Of a stretch of DNA of 64,000 bases, positions 19,050 through 27,470 are shown in pieces. The stretch's first letter is position 1. The number at the start of each line of letters is the position of its first letter. This stretch comes from Capilliphycus robustus (lineage in GTDB: Bacteria > Cyanobacteriota > Cyanobacteriia > Cyanobacteriales > Microcoleaceae), in the NCBI RefSeq assembly GCF_034932365.1, contig NZ_JAYGHR010000016.1:1-64000 (forward strand), in the 5' to 3' direction. The position numbers were made by a program, and so were the translations under genes. Below the pieces are notes generated by a model that made no database searches, was not told where the DNA came from, and saw nothing but the letters and a program-made list of their open reading frames with translations.

Positions 19050-21599
19050 ATGACCCTTTCTAATGCTGGTAGCATTCTCGCTACACTGACTCAAGTCGAT
19101 CGCATGGGTTTGTTGGCAGATCGCGTCAAGAATATGCCAATTGGGGAGTTCATATGTATACTGGATTTTATCACCGCAGAGTTTCAACAATTTCTTCGAG
19201 CTATTGATCTGATCAATAATGAAGCTCTCGAAACCCTCCTCGAACAATTACTTGATGCGTTCACTCTCAAAATAGGTCAAATTATCCAAGCGGATCGCAC
19301 CACGATTTTTTTGATTAATCGTAGCAAAAATCAACTGTGGTACAAAACGGTTCAAGACGAAACGGGCGAAACCCAAGAAATTCGCCTTCCAATGGCTGCG
19401 GGGATTATTGGTCATGTTGCTAATACGGGCGAAACTGTAAATGTTGCCGATATTCAGACTTGTTCTATTTTTGATGCTGAGGTTGATCAACCTCCTAATT
19501 ATTCGGTAAAAAATATTCTCTGTATGCCGATTTTTAGCTCTCAAAATTCCGAGGAAATTGTTGCAGTTGTCCGTTTACTGAATAAATCAGAAGGATCATT
19601 TAATCAAGAAGATGAACAAGAATTTCGCTCTTTGGCTGATTCGATAGGGATTATTTTAGAAAGTTGTCAATCTTGTTATATTGCCGCTCGAAATCAACGG
19701 GGTGTAGCGGCTTTATTAGAAGCCACTAATACTTTGGGTCAAAGTTTGGATTTACAAGATACTTTACTCTCGGTGATGGAACAGGCGCGGCGGTTGATGC
19801 ACGCGGATCGCAGTACCATATTTTTATATAATAAAGAGAAGAATGAACTGTGGACAAAAGTGGCGAAAGCGGATGGAAGAACGATGGTAGAACTCCGCAT
19901 TCCAGCCAATCGCGGAATTGTGGGTTTTGTGGCTTCAACGGGTCAAGTTCTGAATATTACCGATGCTTATACTGACCCTCGTTTTGATCCGTCTGTTGAC
20001 CAAAGAACGGGTTATCGAACTCGCAATATTCTTTGTATGCCTGTTTACAATTCTTCGGGAGAATTGATTGGGGTTACGCAACTGATTAATAAACATAAAG
20101 GGAGTTTTATTAACTCCGATGAGGAGTTTTTACGAGCCTTTAACGCCCAAGCAGGTATTGCATTACAAAATGCTCAATTGTTTGAAAATGTGATGATCGA
20201 AAAGCAATATCAGAAGGATATTCTTCAAAGTCTTTCTGATGTGGTGATTTCGACGGATATGCAGGGAAGAATTGTCACGATTAATGATGCAGCTTTGGAA
20301 CTCTTAGGCTGTCCGAGACGTAAAGCAGAAAATCGAGACATTAGAGAGTTTTGGGAGTATAAACTTAAGGGTCGATTGGTTTGGGAGATTGTTCCGATTG
20401 AAAATTTAAAGCTTTGGTTAGAAAGTAGTCTGCAACATGGTTCCCGTCATTTTGTTCCTGAACAAACGTTAACGGTTGGTTTAGTTAAACGTCAAGAAAA
20501 TGGCTGGCAAAATGATGATGAAATTCTGGTTTTAGTGGTTCCTGAACATCATAATTCAGAGGTTTATTTAATCTGGGGAGAACGCCAAAATATTCTCAGT
20601 GTTGATGTCGATCAAATGCAACCGATAGAAAGAGGAATTAATTTAACGGTTAATCCTCTGACAAACCCTGAAGGCGGTGTGCGTGGGGGGTTGGTTGTTC
20701 TTGAAGATATTAGCCGCGAAAAACGCATGAAAACCACCATGTATCGTTATATGACGCCCGGTGTTGCGGAACGGGTGATGGCGTTGGGTGAAGATGGGTT
20801 AATGAAGGGTGAACGCAAGGAAGTAACGATTTTATTTTCGGATATTCGCGGCTATACAACGATAACTGAAAATCTCGATGCGTCGGATGTGGTGGCGTTA
20901 CTCAATCAATATTTTGAAACGATGGTTGAGGCGGTTTTTTCCCATGAAGGAACTCTCGATAAGTTTATTGGAGATGCGTTGATGGCAGTCTTTGGGGCGC
21001 CGCTTCCTTTGCGACAAAATCATGCTTGGATGGCGGTAAAATCGGCTTTGGATATGCGTCGGCGCTTGAAAGATTTTAATCGTTCTCGCCCCGATGAACC
21101 GCAAATTAAAATCGGAATTGGGATGAGTTCCGGTGAGGTGGTTTCGGGAAATATTGGTTCACAAAAACGCATGGATTATACGGTGATTGGCGATGGGGTG
21201 AATTTGAGTTCTCGTTTGGAACAATTGACTAAAACTTACGGTTGTGATATTATCTTAAGTGAGATGACTTATCAGCTCTGTAGTGATAAAATTTGGGTAC
21301 GAGAGTTAGATAAAGTTCGGGTAAAAGGGAAGAATCAAGCAGTTAATATTTATGAGTTGATTGATGCACGTTCCTCTCAACTCAATTCTGAAACCGAACA
21401 TTTTTTAGAGCATTATCATCGGGGTAGAGAAGCTTACCTGGGACGTGATTTTAAACAAGCCATCCAACATTTTGAAACGGCGCAAGATATTCGGAAAACA
21501 GATCATGTTGTACAGATTTATATGATGCGATCGCGTGAATATCTGGAAAATAAACCGCCTGAAGATTGGGATGGAATTCAAACGATGACAACGAAGTAA
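19050..21599 (+). CDS. Adenylate cyclase with two GAF domains and a PAS-like domain
   Basis: This is an 849-residue soluble class III cyclase. Two GAF domains (~70-220 and ~235-395; LPMAAGIIGHVANTGETVN and IPANRGIVGFVASTGQVLN) are followed by a PAS-like region (~400-560) and the cyclase domain (~590-780). The cyclase has metal-binding Asp598 (FSDIRGYT) and Asp642. Lys638 (DKFIGD) and Asp709 (MDYTVIGDG) are adenine-specifying, and Asn718 and Arg722 are transition-state residues, so it should make cAMP from ATP. Each GAF domain has an NxLCMP motif seen in cyclase/phosphodiesterase GAFs, so cyclic-nucleotide feedback is likely. A short helical extension ends the protein. A TnpB element right end begins just after the stop codon. 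Confidence 0.92.
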   Translation: MTLSNAGSILATLTQVDRMGLLADRVKNMPIGEFICILDFITAEFQQFLRAIDLINNEALETLLEQLLDAFTLKIGQIIQADRTTIFLINRSKNQLWYKTVQDETGETQEIRLPMAAGIIGHVANTGETVNVADIQTCSIFDAEVDQPPNYSVKNILCMPIFSSQNSEEIVAVVRLLNKSEGSFNQEDEQEFRSLADSIGIILESCQSCYIAARNQRGVAALLEATNTLGQSLDLQDTLLSVMEQARRLMHADRSTIFLYNKEKNELWTKVAKADGRTMVELRIPANRGIVGFVASTGQVLNITDAYTDPRFDPSVDQRTGYRTRNILCMPVYNSSGELIGVTQLINKHKGSFINSDEEFLRAFNAQAGIALQNAQLFENVMIEKQYQKDILQSLSDVVISTDMQGRIVTINDAALELLGCPRRKAENRDIREFWEYKLKGRLVWEIVPIENLKLWLESSLQHGSRHFVPEQTLTVGLVKRQENGWQNDDEILVLVVPEHHNSEVYLIWGERQNILSVDVDQMQPIERGINLTVNPLTNPEGGVRGGLVVLEDISREKRMKTTMYRYMTPGVAERVMALGEDGLMKGERKEVTILFSDIRGYTTITENLDASDVVALLNQYFETMVEAVFSHEGTLDKFIGDALMAVFGAPLPLRQNHAWMAVKSALDMRRRLKDFNRSRPDEPQIKIGIGMSSGEVVSGNIGSQKRMDYTVIGDGVNLSSRLEQLTKTYGCDIILSEMTYQLCSDKIWVRELDKVRVKGKNQAVNIYELIDARSSQLNSETEHFLEHYHRGREAYLGRDFKQAIQHFETAQDIRKTDHVVQIYMMRSREYLENKPPEDWDGIQTMTTK

Positions 21600-21621
21600 A
21601 GAAATTGACATCCTCCCGCCG

Positions 21622-22908
21622 CTAATTGCTACGCAATATAGCGGGGGATTCCCAAGAGTTCTTGGTTCGCAGTTCATCGAGCCGACTTAGAGCAAGAGCG
21701 TCTCCGTTCTTGAGCCAGAGGTCAGTTTCTCCCTGCGCTTTCCAGCTTTTGGCTCCAGATGACCTATGCCCTACGGTACTGTTTAAATATTCGGCTAATA
21801 ACTTAAATCCCTTTGCCAAGATGTTTTTCGCGGCGTTGTGGTCACGGTCTAAAATCGTTCCACAACTACTGCATTTGTGAGTCCTGGTACTAAGCGTTTT
21901 CTTCACCTGCGTCCCACAATACGAGCAATCAACCGTTGTATTGTGAGGCGGCACAGCAATAACTATAACACCATGAACCTTGGCAAAATACTGAAGCCAT
22001 CGCGCGAACTGATACCAACTAGCATCGCTTATCGATTTAGCTAAGTGGTGATTTTTTACCATGTTTTGTATCTTCAAGTCTTCGTAGACGATTAAATCGT
22101 TAGACTTAACTAGCGCCAAAGCATCTTTACGAGCTTTGTCTTCACGCTGTCTACTTACCTTGAGATGTTGTTTAGCTAAAGCAATACGAGCCTTATGGTA
22201 TCTATTGGACTGTTTCTTCCCCTTGATATGCTTTTTAGAAGCCCGACGTTGAAGCATCTTTAGTCTTCGTTCGGACTTCCGCAAATAGCGAGGGTTTTCT
22301 ATAGTATTTCCATCGGAATCGGTATAGAACTCTTTAAGGCCTAAGTCAATTCCCGTCATTTTTCCTTGAAACTCATGCTCCTCTCGTCTATCCCAACTCA
22401 CTAAGAACTGAGCATGGTAGCCGTCAGCACGTCTTATGACTCGAACTCTAGAAATCTGCTTTTCTGAGTACCAGATCAAATCTCTAGAACTCCATAAATC
22501 CATCGTTCCAACTTTAAAACCGTCAGTGAAAGTTATCTGTCTTCTATCAGCAGATAGCTTCCAACCACTGTTTTTGTACTCAACGGAACGACCAAACTTT
22601 TTGTACTTTGGATAGCCCTTCTTTCCGGGTTTACCCAATCTACAGTTCTCATAAAAACGCTGAATGGCAGACCACGCCCTATCAGCGTGAGCCTGCCTAG
22701 CTTGAGAGTTTAGCTTCTTTGTCCAAGGGGTTTCCTTGTTCTTAGCTAGTACCGAGCAAAGCTTTTGGAGATCGTTACGAGCGACCCCCTTGTTATCTTC
22801 CCAATAACGCAAACAGGTGTTACGGATGAATTGTCCTGTGCGGATTGCTTCATCCAATTTACTGTACTGCGATTGAGTTCCTTTGAGCTTGGCTTCGATT
22901 ACTAACAT
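21622..22908 (-). CDS. tnpB: TnpB, RNA-guided endonuclease of an IS200/IS605-type element
   Basis: The 428-residue protein carries the complete TnpB active site. The RuvC aspartate is in TGIDLGLKEF, the glutamate in IVYEDLKIQNM, and the last aspartate in LDRDHNAAKNI. The zinc ribbon is CSYCG...CSSCG. TnpB proteins use a guide RNA made from the element's right end to cleave DNA next to a short motif, which helps the element persist. The frame is intact and ends only 17 bp before the element end, so the guide RNA scaffold would overlap the coding sequence. The C-terminus (SWESPAILRSN) is encoded inside the right-end hairpin region. Whether it is expressed is not shown. Confidence 0.92.
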   Translation of the reverse strand: MLVIEAKLKGTQSQYSKLDEAIRTGQFIRNTCLRYWEDNKGVARNDLQKLCSVLAKNKETPWTKKLNSQARQAHADRAWSAIQRFYENCRLGKPGKKGYPKYKKFGRSVEYKNSGWKLSADRRQITFTDGFKVGTMDLWSSRDLIWYSEKQISRVRVIRRADGYHAQFLVSWDRREEHEFQGKMTGIDLGLKEFYTDSDGNTIENPRYLRKSERRLKMLQRRASKKHIKGKKQSNRYHKARIALAKQHLKVSRQREDKARKDALALVKSNDLIVYEDLKIQNMVKNHHLAKSISDASWYQFARWLQYFAKVHGVIVIAVPPHNTTVDCSYCGTQVKKTLSTRTHKCSSCGTILDRDHNAAKNILAKGFKLLAEYLNSTVGHRSSGAKSWKAQGETDLWLKNGDALALSRLDELRTKNSWESPAILRSN

Positions 22909-22986
22909 GGTAGAATAATATCATATTTTACCCAGCACAAACATGGGTATAATTATAAGGATTCGCTACCGCTCAATTGTTAGATG

Positions 22987-23076
22987 GTCGGCATTCATCT
23001 CACCGCTAAACCATTGGCGGTACTCGGCTCCGCCTCGATAAATCCGCCTCGGTTATAGCGGGAGCATTCTGCCGAC
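22987..23076. repeat. Large imperfect palindrome upstream of tnpB
   Basis: GTCGGCA (22987-22993) pairs with TGCCGAC (23070-23076), and CCGCT (23003-23007) with AGCGG (23057-23061). The interior contains CCGCCTCG twice, as TCCGCCTCGATAAATCCGCC. It lies 78 bp upstream of the tnpB start. It may be the left-end structure of the element or the stranded end of another IS605-type element. Confidence 0.5.
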
Positions 23077-23119
23077 ATTGAGGTAAAAAGAATATTGCTT
23101 ACCCCCAAAACCCTGATTT

Positions 23120-23460
23120 TGTAGGGGCGGGTTCATTACAGTTTACAGTTATCAGTTATGCAGTTACCCTTCGGGTATCTCCTTCGGAGACGCTTCGCGA
23201 ACGGCAGTTGCTCTATGCACGAACTTCCTATAACGCGGGGAACCCGCGCAAGGCAAGCGCTCCTTGATGGAAACCACCAAGACCCTCCGGGTTCGCCTGT
23301 TTTTACAGTTATCAATTCTCAGTGTTTTCAGCAATCGCTTGTAACCTCTTCACTGTTCACTGTTCACTCTCTTACAAACTTTGCTCTCGGCGGAAACCGC
23401 CGGGCCGCAAGTTTGCGCTGTTCACTGTAAACTGTAAACTGTAATGAACCCGCCCCTACA
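23120..23460. repeat. 341-bp element with 31-bp perfect inverted ends
   Basis: The 31 nt at 23120-23150 (starting TGTAGGGGCGGGTTCATTAC) are the exact reverse complement of 23430-23460. Inside are a palindromic block (TCTCCTTCGGAGA near 23177-23189) with GCTTCGCGAACGGCAGTTGC, and several short CAGTT/ACTGTTCAC repeats. No open frame of note is present. The right end touches the stop codon of the TPR gene, so the long stem could also terminate its transcript. This resembles a MITE or composite cyanobacterial repeat. Confidence 0.65.
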
Positions 23461-23461
23461 T

Positions 23462-26071
23462 TTATTCAATTCTCCGAGCCGTCATATTAACGTTATTATT
23501 ATCTGAATTGCGATTATTGTCTGAATTGCGATAATTTAACCGCTTAAAAACCCGTTCTAAATTGCGATCTGTTTTCGCGTCTTCTTGATAACGGGGATTA
23601 AGTGCTATCGCCTGTTCTAGATGTTCCATTGCTAAATCTAGCTTTCCTTGGAGTGCATAACAAGTCGCCGCATTATAATAAACATCAGCATATTTCGGTT
23701 GCAGTTTCATCGCTTTATTCAAGCTTTCTAGAGCATCTAAATCTCGCTGTAACTTCATCAATGTATAACCTTTATAGTTCCACGCTTTCGCAGAATTGGG
23801 ATCAAGTTCAGTGGCTTTTTCAAAGGAAATTGCTGCTTCTTCATACTGTTCTAAAACCTGTAAAGCCATCCCTCGGTTTAACCAAGCAACCGGATCATCG
23901 GGTTTAATTTCTAATGCCCGATCAAAGGATTCAAAAGCTTCTTGATGTCGCTGTAAAATCCCCAAAGCAACCCCTCGATCTACCCAAGCTTGATAGTAAT
24001 CGGGTTTAATATTTAACGCTCGCTCATAGGAACCAATCGCCTCTTGATGACGCTTCATTCTTCGCAATGTCATACCCCGATTTAACCAAGCGGTGTGGTG
24101 ATTGGGTTGAATTTCAACGGCTTTATTCAAGGCGACAAAAGCTTCTTCAAACCGTCCCTCAGCAATGAACTTTGATCCTTGATTTACAAAGTCTTCTGCA
24201 CTCAAGAATAACTCAGGTTTATTGGATTTGAGACGTTCAAGCTGTTCAGAAAGAGCTTTAATTCGTTCCAACATTTCCGCAACAGCACCTTCTGCAATGG
24301 ATGCGGGAGAAATCTCAGCCAACTGCTTGAGAATTTTATTTTTCTCGGCTTCTGCGTTGGCTTGAAGTTGAGATAATTGTTTGAGAATTTGTTCTTGTTC
24401 TGTGCGAGTATTAGTTTGTAATTGGGCGAGTTGTTGGAGAATTTTGTCTTTTTCGGTTTGAGCGTCGGCTTTAATTTCTTCTACCTGTTGAGCAAGAGTG
24501 CTTTCAAAGCGATCTAATTTTTGGAAAGTTGCATCTCGACGGGTACGAATATCAGACTTGAAGGCGGTAAGCTGACTTTCGATTTCGTTTCCTGAACTTT
24601 CTAACTGTTGTAAAAGCTGTTCTTTTTGGGTTTGTGTTGCTGACTGGGCTTGTGATAACTGTTCGATAAACTCTGAAGTAGACTGTTGTAAATTCTGGAG
24701 TTGTTGTTGTTTTTCGGTTTCGATTCCTGATTTTGATTGGGATAACTGTTCGACAAATTCAACCGCTAACTTTTGCAAGTTTTGTAACTGTTGTTCTTGT
24801 TGAGTTTGGACTCCTGACTGGGCTTGTGAAACCTGTTCGATAAATTCGGCTTCAAGCTGTTTGAGGGTTTGATATTTTTCTCTGACTCGTTCTTGAATTT
24901 TCGCTTGGGCTTCTGAGAGTTGAGCTTCTAATTCTCCGCCGTATTTCTCAAAATTGGCAATCATTTCTTCAGAACGTTTTTGGGCTTTTTGTTCGGCTTT
25001 ACTGCGAATCTCTGAGAGTTGCGGTTCAAACCCTGACTCTAACTGACGTAGGTTTTGCAGGATTGCATCTTGTTGGCTTTTTGCTGAGGTTTGCAGTTCT
25101 GATAACTGGGTTAAAAATTCAGTTTCAGCTTGTTGAAAGTTTCTAATTGCTCCGTCTTTTCGGGTTTGAACTTCGGTTTCATAACTTGAGAGTTTATCCG
25201 ACAATTCCATGCCCAACTGATCAATATTTTGAATGACTAAATCTCGGTGTTTTTGGGCTTTTTGCTTCAGTTCGGATAACTGGGTTGAAAATTCAGTTTC
25301 TGAGGTTCTCAAGTTCTCAACGGTTTCATCTTTACGGCTTTTCGCTTCACTTTGCAGTTGTGAAAACGTAGAAACAACGTCTTGACTTGAGAGTTCTAAC
25401 TGTTGTAAGATCTGATTTTGTTGGAGTCGGGCTTGCTGCTGAAGTTCACTCAGTTGGGTCGAAAATTTACTTTCAAGCTGTTTTCGTTCTTGGATCGCTT
25501 GCTTGATTTGATGTTCTAATTCTGCGAGGGTTTGTTGTTGAGAATGAGATAATTGAGAGCGAATTTCATCAATTTTTCGGCGTTCTAGCTCCAGTTCTTG
25601 TTGAAATTCTTCAGACTGATGATGAAGATCGCTAGAATAGGTATCAGTTTCTCGGAGAACGCTTTGAATTTGGCGATTTGCGCTAGAAATGCGATTTTCC
25701 AAATCTCCCAATTCATTGAGGTGAGTTTCGACAATTCCGGTGACTTCATGGATAACGGAACGCCGCAGCACCCACAACGCCCCCAAACCCGCCGCCAACA
25801 ATAAAGCTAAAACCCCCAACAACAGGTTAAACAGCATCATCGTGCGGCTAAAAATGCGCTTCGCCTCGGCTTCTACCCCCTGTTGAATTTCTCGCTCCCG
25901 TCGCAGGCGCTCTAGTTCTTCTTCCGGGGCGACAATTTCTGTGTCTGGCGTGGGTTCAGGAGACTGTGAAAAAGCGGGGCGACTGGCGACACCCAGTAAC
26001 AGTAGGAGGGTTGAGAGCAAAACACCGCTTCTGTACGCCAAGGTTAAAATTGTTTGATTGTGACGGTTCAT
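23462..26071 (-). CDS. Membrane-anchored long coiled-coil protein with C-terminal TPR repeats
   Basis: The 869-residue protein has a signal-like N-terminus (TLAYRSGVLLSTLLLLLGVA) and a second membrane helix (~78-103, LFNLLLGVLALLLAAGLGAL). A ~480-residue coiled coil of degenerate ~35-residue repeats (QLSELQ, EFIEQLSQAQS) follows. About six or seven TPR units (~615-850, AWLNRGMTLRRMKRHQEAI) end the protein, which has an Asn-rich tail. TPRs bind partner proteins; no enzyme domain is seen. The open frame begins 81 nt upstream, but AAAAGGAG 5 nt before the ATG at 26071 decides the start. Its function is unknown; an envelope scaffold is a guess. It is flanked by the 341-bp inverted-repeat element at its 3' end. 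Confidence 0.85.
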   Translation of the reverse strand: MNRHNQTILTLAYRSGVLLSTLLLLLGVASRPAFSQSPEPTPDTEIVAPEEELERLRREREIQQGVEAEAKRIFSRTMMLFNLLLGVLALLLAAGLGALWVLRRSVIHEVTGIVETHLNELGDLENRISSANRQIQSVLRETDTYSSDLHHQSEEFQQELELERRKIDEIRSQLSHSQQQTLAELEHQIKQAIQERKQLESKFSTQLSELQQQARLQQNQILQQLELSSQDVVSTFSQLQSEAKSRKDETVENLRTSETEFSTQLSELKQKAQKHRDLVIQNIDQLGMELSDKLSSYETEVQTRKDGAIRNFQQAETEFLTQLSELQTSAKSQQDAILQNLRQLESGFEPQLSEIRSKAEQKAQKRSEEMIANFEKYGGELEAQLSEAQAKIQERVREKYQTLKQLEAEFIEQVSQAQSGVQTQQEQQLQNLQKLAVEFVEQLSQSKSGIETEKQQQLQNLQQSTSEFIEQLSQAQSATQTQKEQLLQQLESSGNEIESQLTAFKSDIRTRRDATFQKLDRFESTLAQQVEEIKADAQTEKDKILQQLAQLQTNTRTEQEQILKQLSQLQANAEAEKNKILKQLAEISPASIAEGAVAEMLERIKALSEQLERLKSNKPELFLSAEDFVNQGSKFIAEGRFEEAFVALNKAVEIQPNHHTAWLNRGMTLRRMKRHQEAIGSYERALNIKPDYYQAWVDRGVALGILQRHQEAFESFDRALEIKPDDPVAWLNRGMALQVLEQYEEAAISFEKATELDPNSAKAWNYKGYTLMKLQRDLDALESLNKAMKLQPKYADVYYNAATCYALQGKLDLAMEHLEQAIALNPRYQEDAKTDRNLERVFKRLNYRNSDNNRNSDNNNVNMTARRIE

Positions 26072-26278
26072 CGCAACTCCTTTTGCCCGTAATGGATGTG
26101 CCAATGGATATTTTGTCTTGTCAGTCCCGTTTGATGGTGGCTGCAATATCAATTTTTTCTAGTTTACCGAATGATGGTAGCTAATGATGGGTTTTCTCAG
26201 GGGTAGAATGCCTCACTCAATCTTTCAAGCCTCAACAGAAAGGACGGTTTGCGGTTTCTCAATTGTAGCGGAAATAGC

Positions 26279-26602
26279 TCAAGACTGTAAATTCCCATGA
26301 ATGGCTAACCAAATACAGGGGGGGTTGGTACTGGTGTATTCAACTCGATGTTTTTGATGGGCGTGAATGAGTAAATAATCACCTGGTTTGAGTTGAATTT
26401 GTGAACCATCGACATAGGAGAGGGTGGCTTCTCCCTGCAAAAGCATTACCCATTCATCTTTTTCTTGATTATACCACTCGCCATCGGGTGTTGTTTGTCC
26501 GGTGGAAATAATCCGTTCTATTAATAGAGATGGATGTTGAATGATGGGTTCAAATTGTTCTTGATTAGGAAGATGTTCGGGTAGGTGATAGATATTTTTC
26601 AT
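26279..26602 (-). CDS. Small cupin-domain protein
   Basis: This 107-residue single-domain cupin has motif 1-like EWVMLLQGEATLSYVDGSQI and motif 2-like KPGDYLLIHAHQKHRVEYTS. Cupins of this size bind metals or small ligands and have many roles; the substrate cannot be told here. The open frame extends to a TTG at 26617, but the ATG at 26602 (MKNIYHLPEHLP) fits family starts. It stands alone between the TPR gene and a methyltransferase, both on the minus strand. Its upstream spacer carries the ACCGGGT dispersed repeat. Confidence 0.82.
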   Translation of the reverse strand: MKNIYHLPEHLPNQEQFEPIIQHPSLLIERIISTGQTTPDGEWYNQEKDEWVMLLQGEATLSYVDGSQIQLKPGDYLLIHAHQKHRVEYTSTNPPCIWLAIHGNLQS

Positions 26603-26689
26603 AAAGGCAAAAGGCAATCTTGTAAGATGGAAAAGGTCAGGCTATTGAGAGTTCAGAATACTCAAGCCACGCGCACGGGGACTCAACAA

Positions 26690-26753
26690 GATCTGAGAAA
26701 CCGGGTTTCTACCCAATCGGTGTAGTAGCAAGAAACCCGGTTTCAGAAACGGG
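26690..26753. repeat. Dispersed AACCGGGTTTCT repeat pair
   Basis: GATCTGAGAAACCGGGTTTC (26690-26709) is followed by AGAAACCCGGTTTCAGAAAC (from 26731), an inverted pair. The flank CAACAAGATCTGAGAAACCG recurs in inverted form near 34523-34545. Several other gene-end hairpins of the window have the same core. Confidence 0.55.
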
Positions 26754-26794
26754 TCAAACATCTCAGTCATCATTTTTAAAGACATCAAAGTGAG

Positions 26795-27412
26795 TTATCC
26801 TGCTTTGGTTGCAACTCCCATATAGGTGTAACTGCCAACTTTTGGGAAACTTTCTATCTCAAATTTTTCTAAGGTGATTGAATCAAATTGTTGTTCGACT
26901 AAACGCTGAATATTGCGGTTGAGATGACAGCCATCAGCGATAATTTTTTGTAGGGGAGTCAGGCGATTTTGCCAGATTTGAATTTCGGGTTGATCGCTGA
27001 GTCCGTGTTCGATAAAGAAAAATTTACCGCCGGGTTTTAGAACCCGATAAATCTCTTGTAAGGCTTGTTCAACTTGGGCAATACTGCACAGCGTCCAAGT
27101 GCTAACAACGCTATCAAAGGTATCGTTAGCCATTGGTAGATGTTCGCTATTGATCAGTCGATTTTCAACCTCTATTTTAGAGGCTTGAATTCGCTTTTCA
27201 GCTAGTTGGTTCATGCCGGAGTTGGGGTCAATTGTGGTCACTTTTTTGATATGATGAGGATAGTAGGATAGATTGAGTCCTGTACCAAAACCGATTTCTA
27301 GAATTTCTCCTTCGACATTGGCTAAGACTTTTTGACGATATTGGGTAAAAGCTGGATCAGACATCACCCAATCCAGCAAACGAGGTAAAATAACTTGGCT
27401 ATAAAAACCCAT
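26795..27412 (-). CDS. Class I SAM-dependent methyltransferase (UbiE-like type)
   Basis: The 205-residue protein has methyltransferase motif I (EILEIGFGTGLNLSYYP), an acidic motif II (VTTIDPN), the post-motif SEHLPMANDTFDSVVSTWTL and LKPGGKFFFIEHG. It belongs to the Methyltransf_11/UbiE-like group; the substrate is unknown. The frame extends upstream into the histidine kinase gene. The ATG at 27412 (MGFYSQVILPRLLDWVMSD) has GGGAG about 9 nt upstream and removes the overlap, so I use it. It follows the kinase by 58 bp on the same strand and may be co-transcribed. Confidence 0.87.
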   Translation of the reverse strand: MGFYSQVILPRLLDWVMSDPAFTQYRQKVLANVEGEILEIGFGTGLNLSYYPHHIKKVTTIDPNSGMNQLAEKRIQASKIEVENRLINSEHLPMANDTFDSVVSTWTLCSIAQVEQALQEIYRVLKPGGKFFFIEHGLSDQPEIQIWQNRLTPLQKIIADGCHLNRNIQRLVEQQFDSITLEKFEIESFPKVGSYTYMGVATKAG

Positions 27413-27470
27413 TCTTGAGATCTCCCTAGATGGACTTCTGAGCGTTTTAAACTCAGTAAGTTTATCTATT

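Larger units (their letters stand above)
21605..23092 (-). mobile_element. IS200/IS605-type element with tnpB only
   Basis: On the minus strand the right end has GGGAATCCCCCGC, a hairpin, and GGGAGGATGTCAAT, ending with TCAA near 21605. This layout recurs at 56521 and 13860. There is no TnpA (Y1 transposase), so the element would need one in trans. The left boundary is not certain. The large palindrome at 22987-23076 may be its left-end structure, and the limit I give is approximate. The element sits right at the 3' end of the adenylate cyclase gene. Confidence 0.5.
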
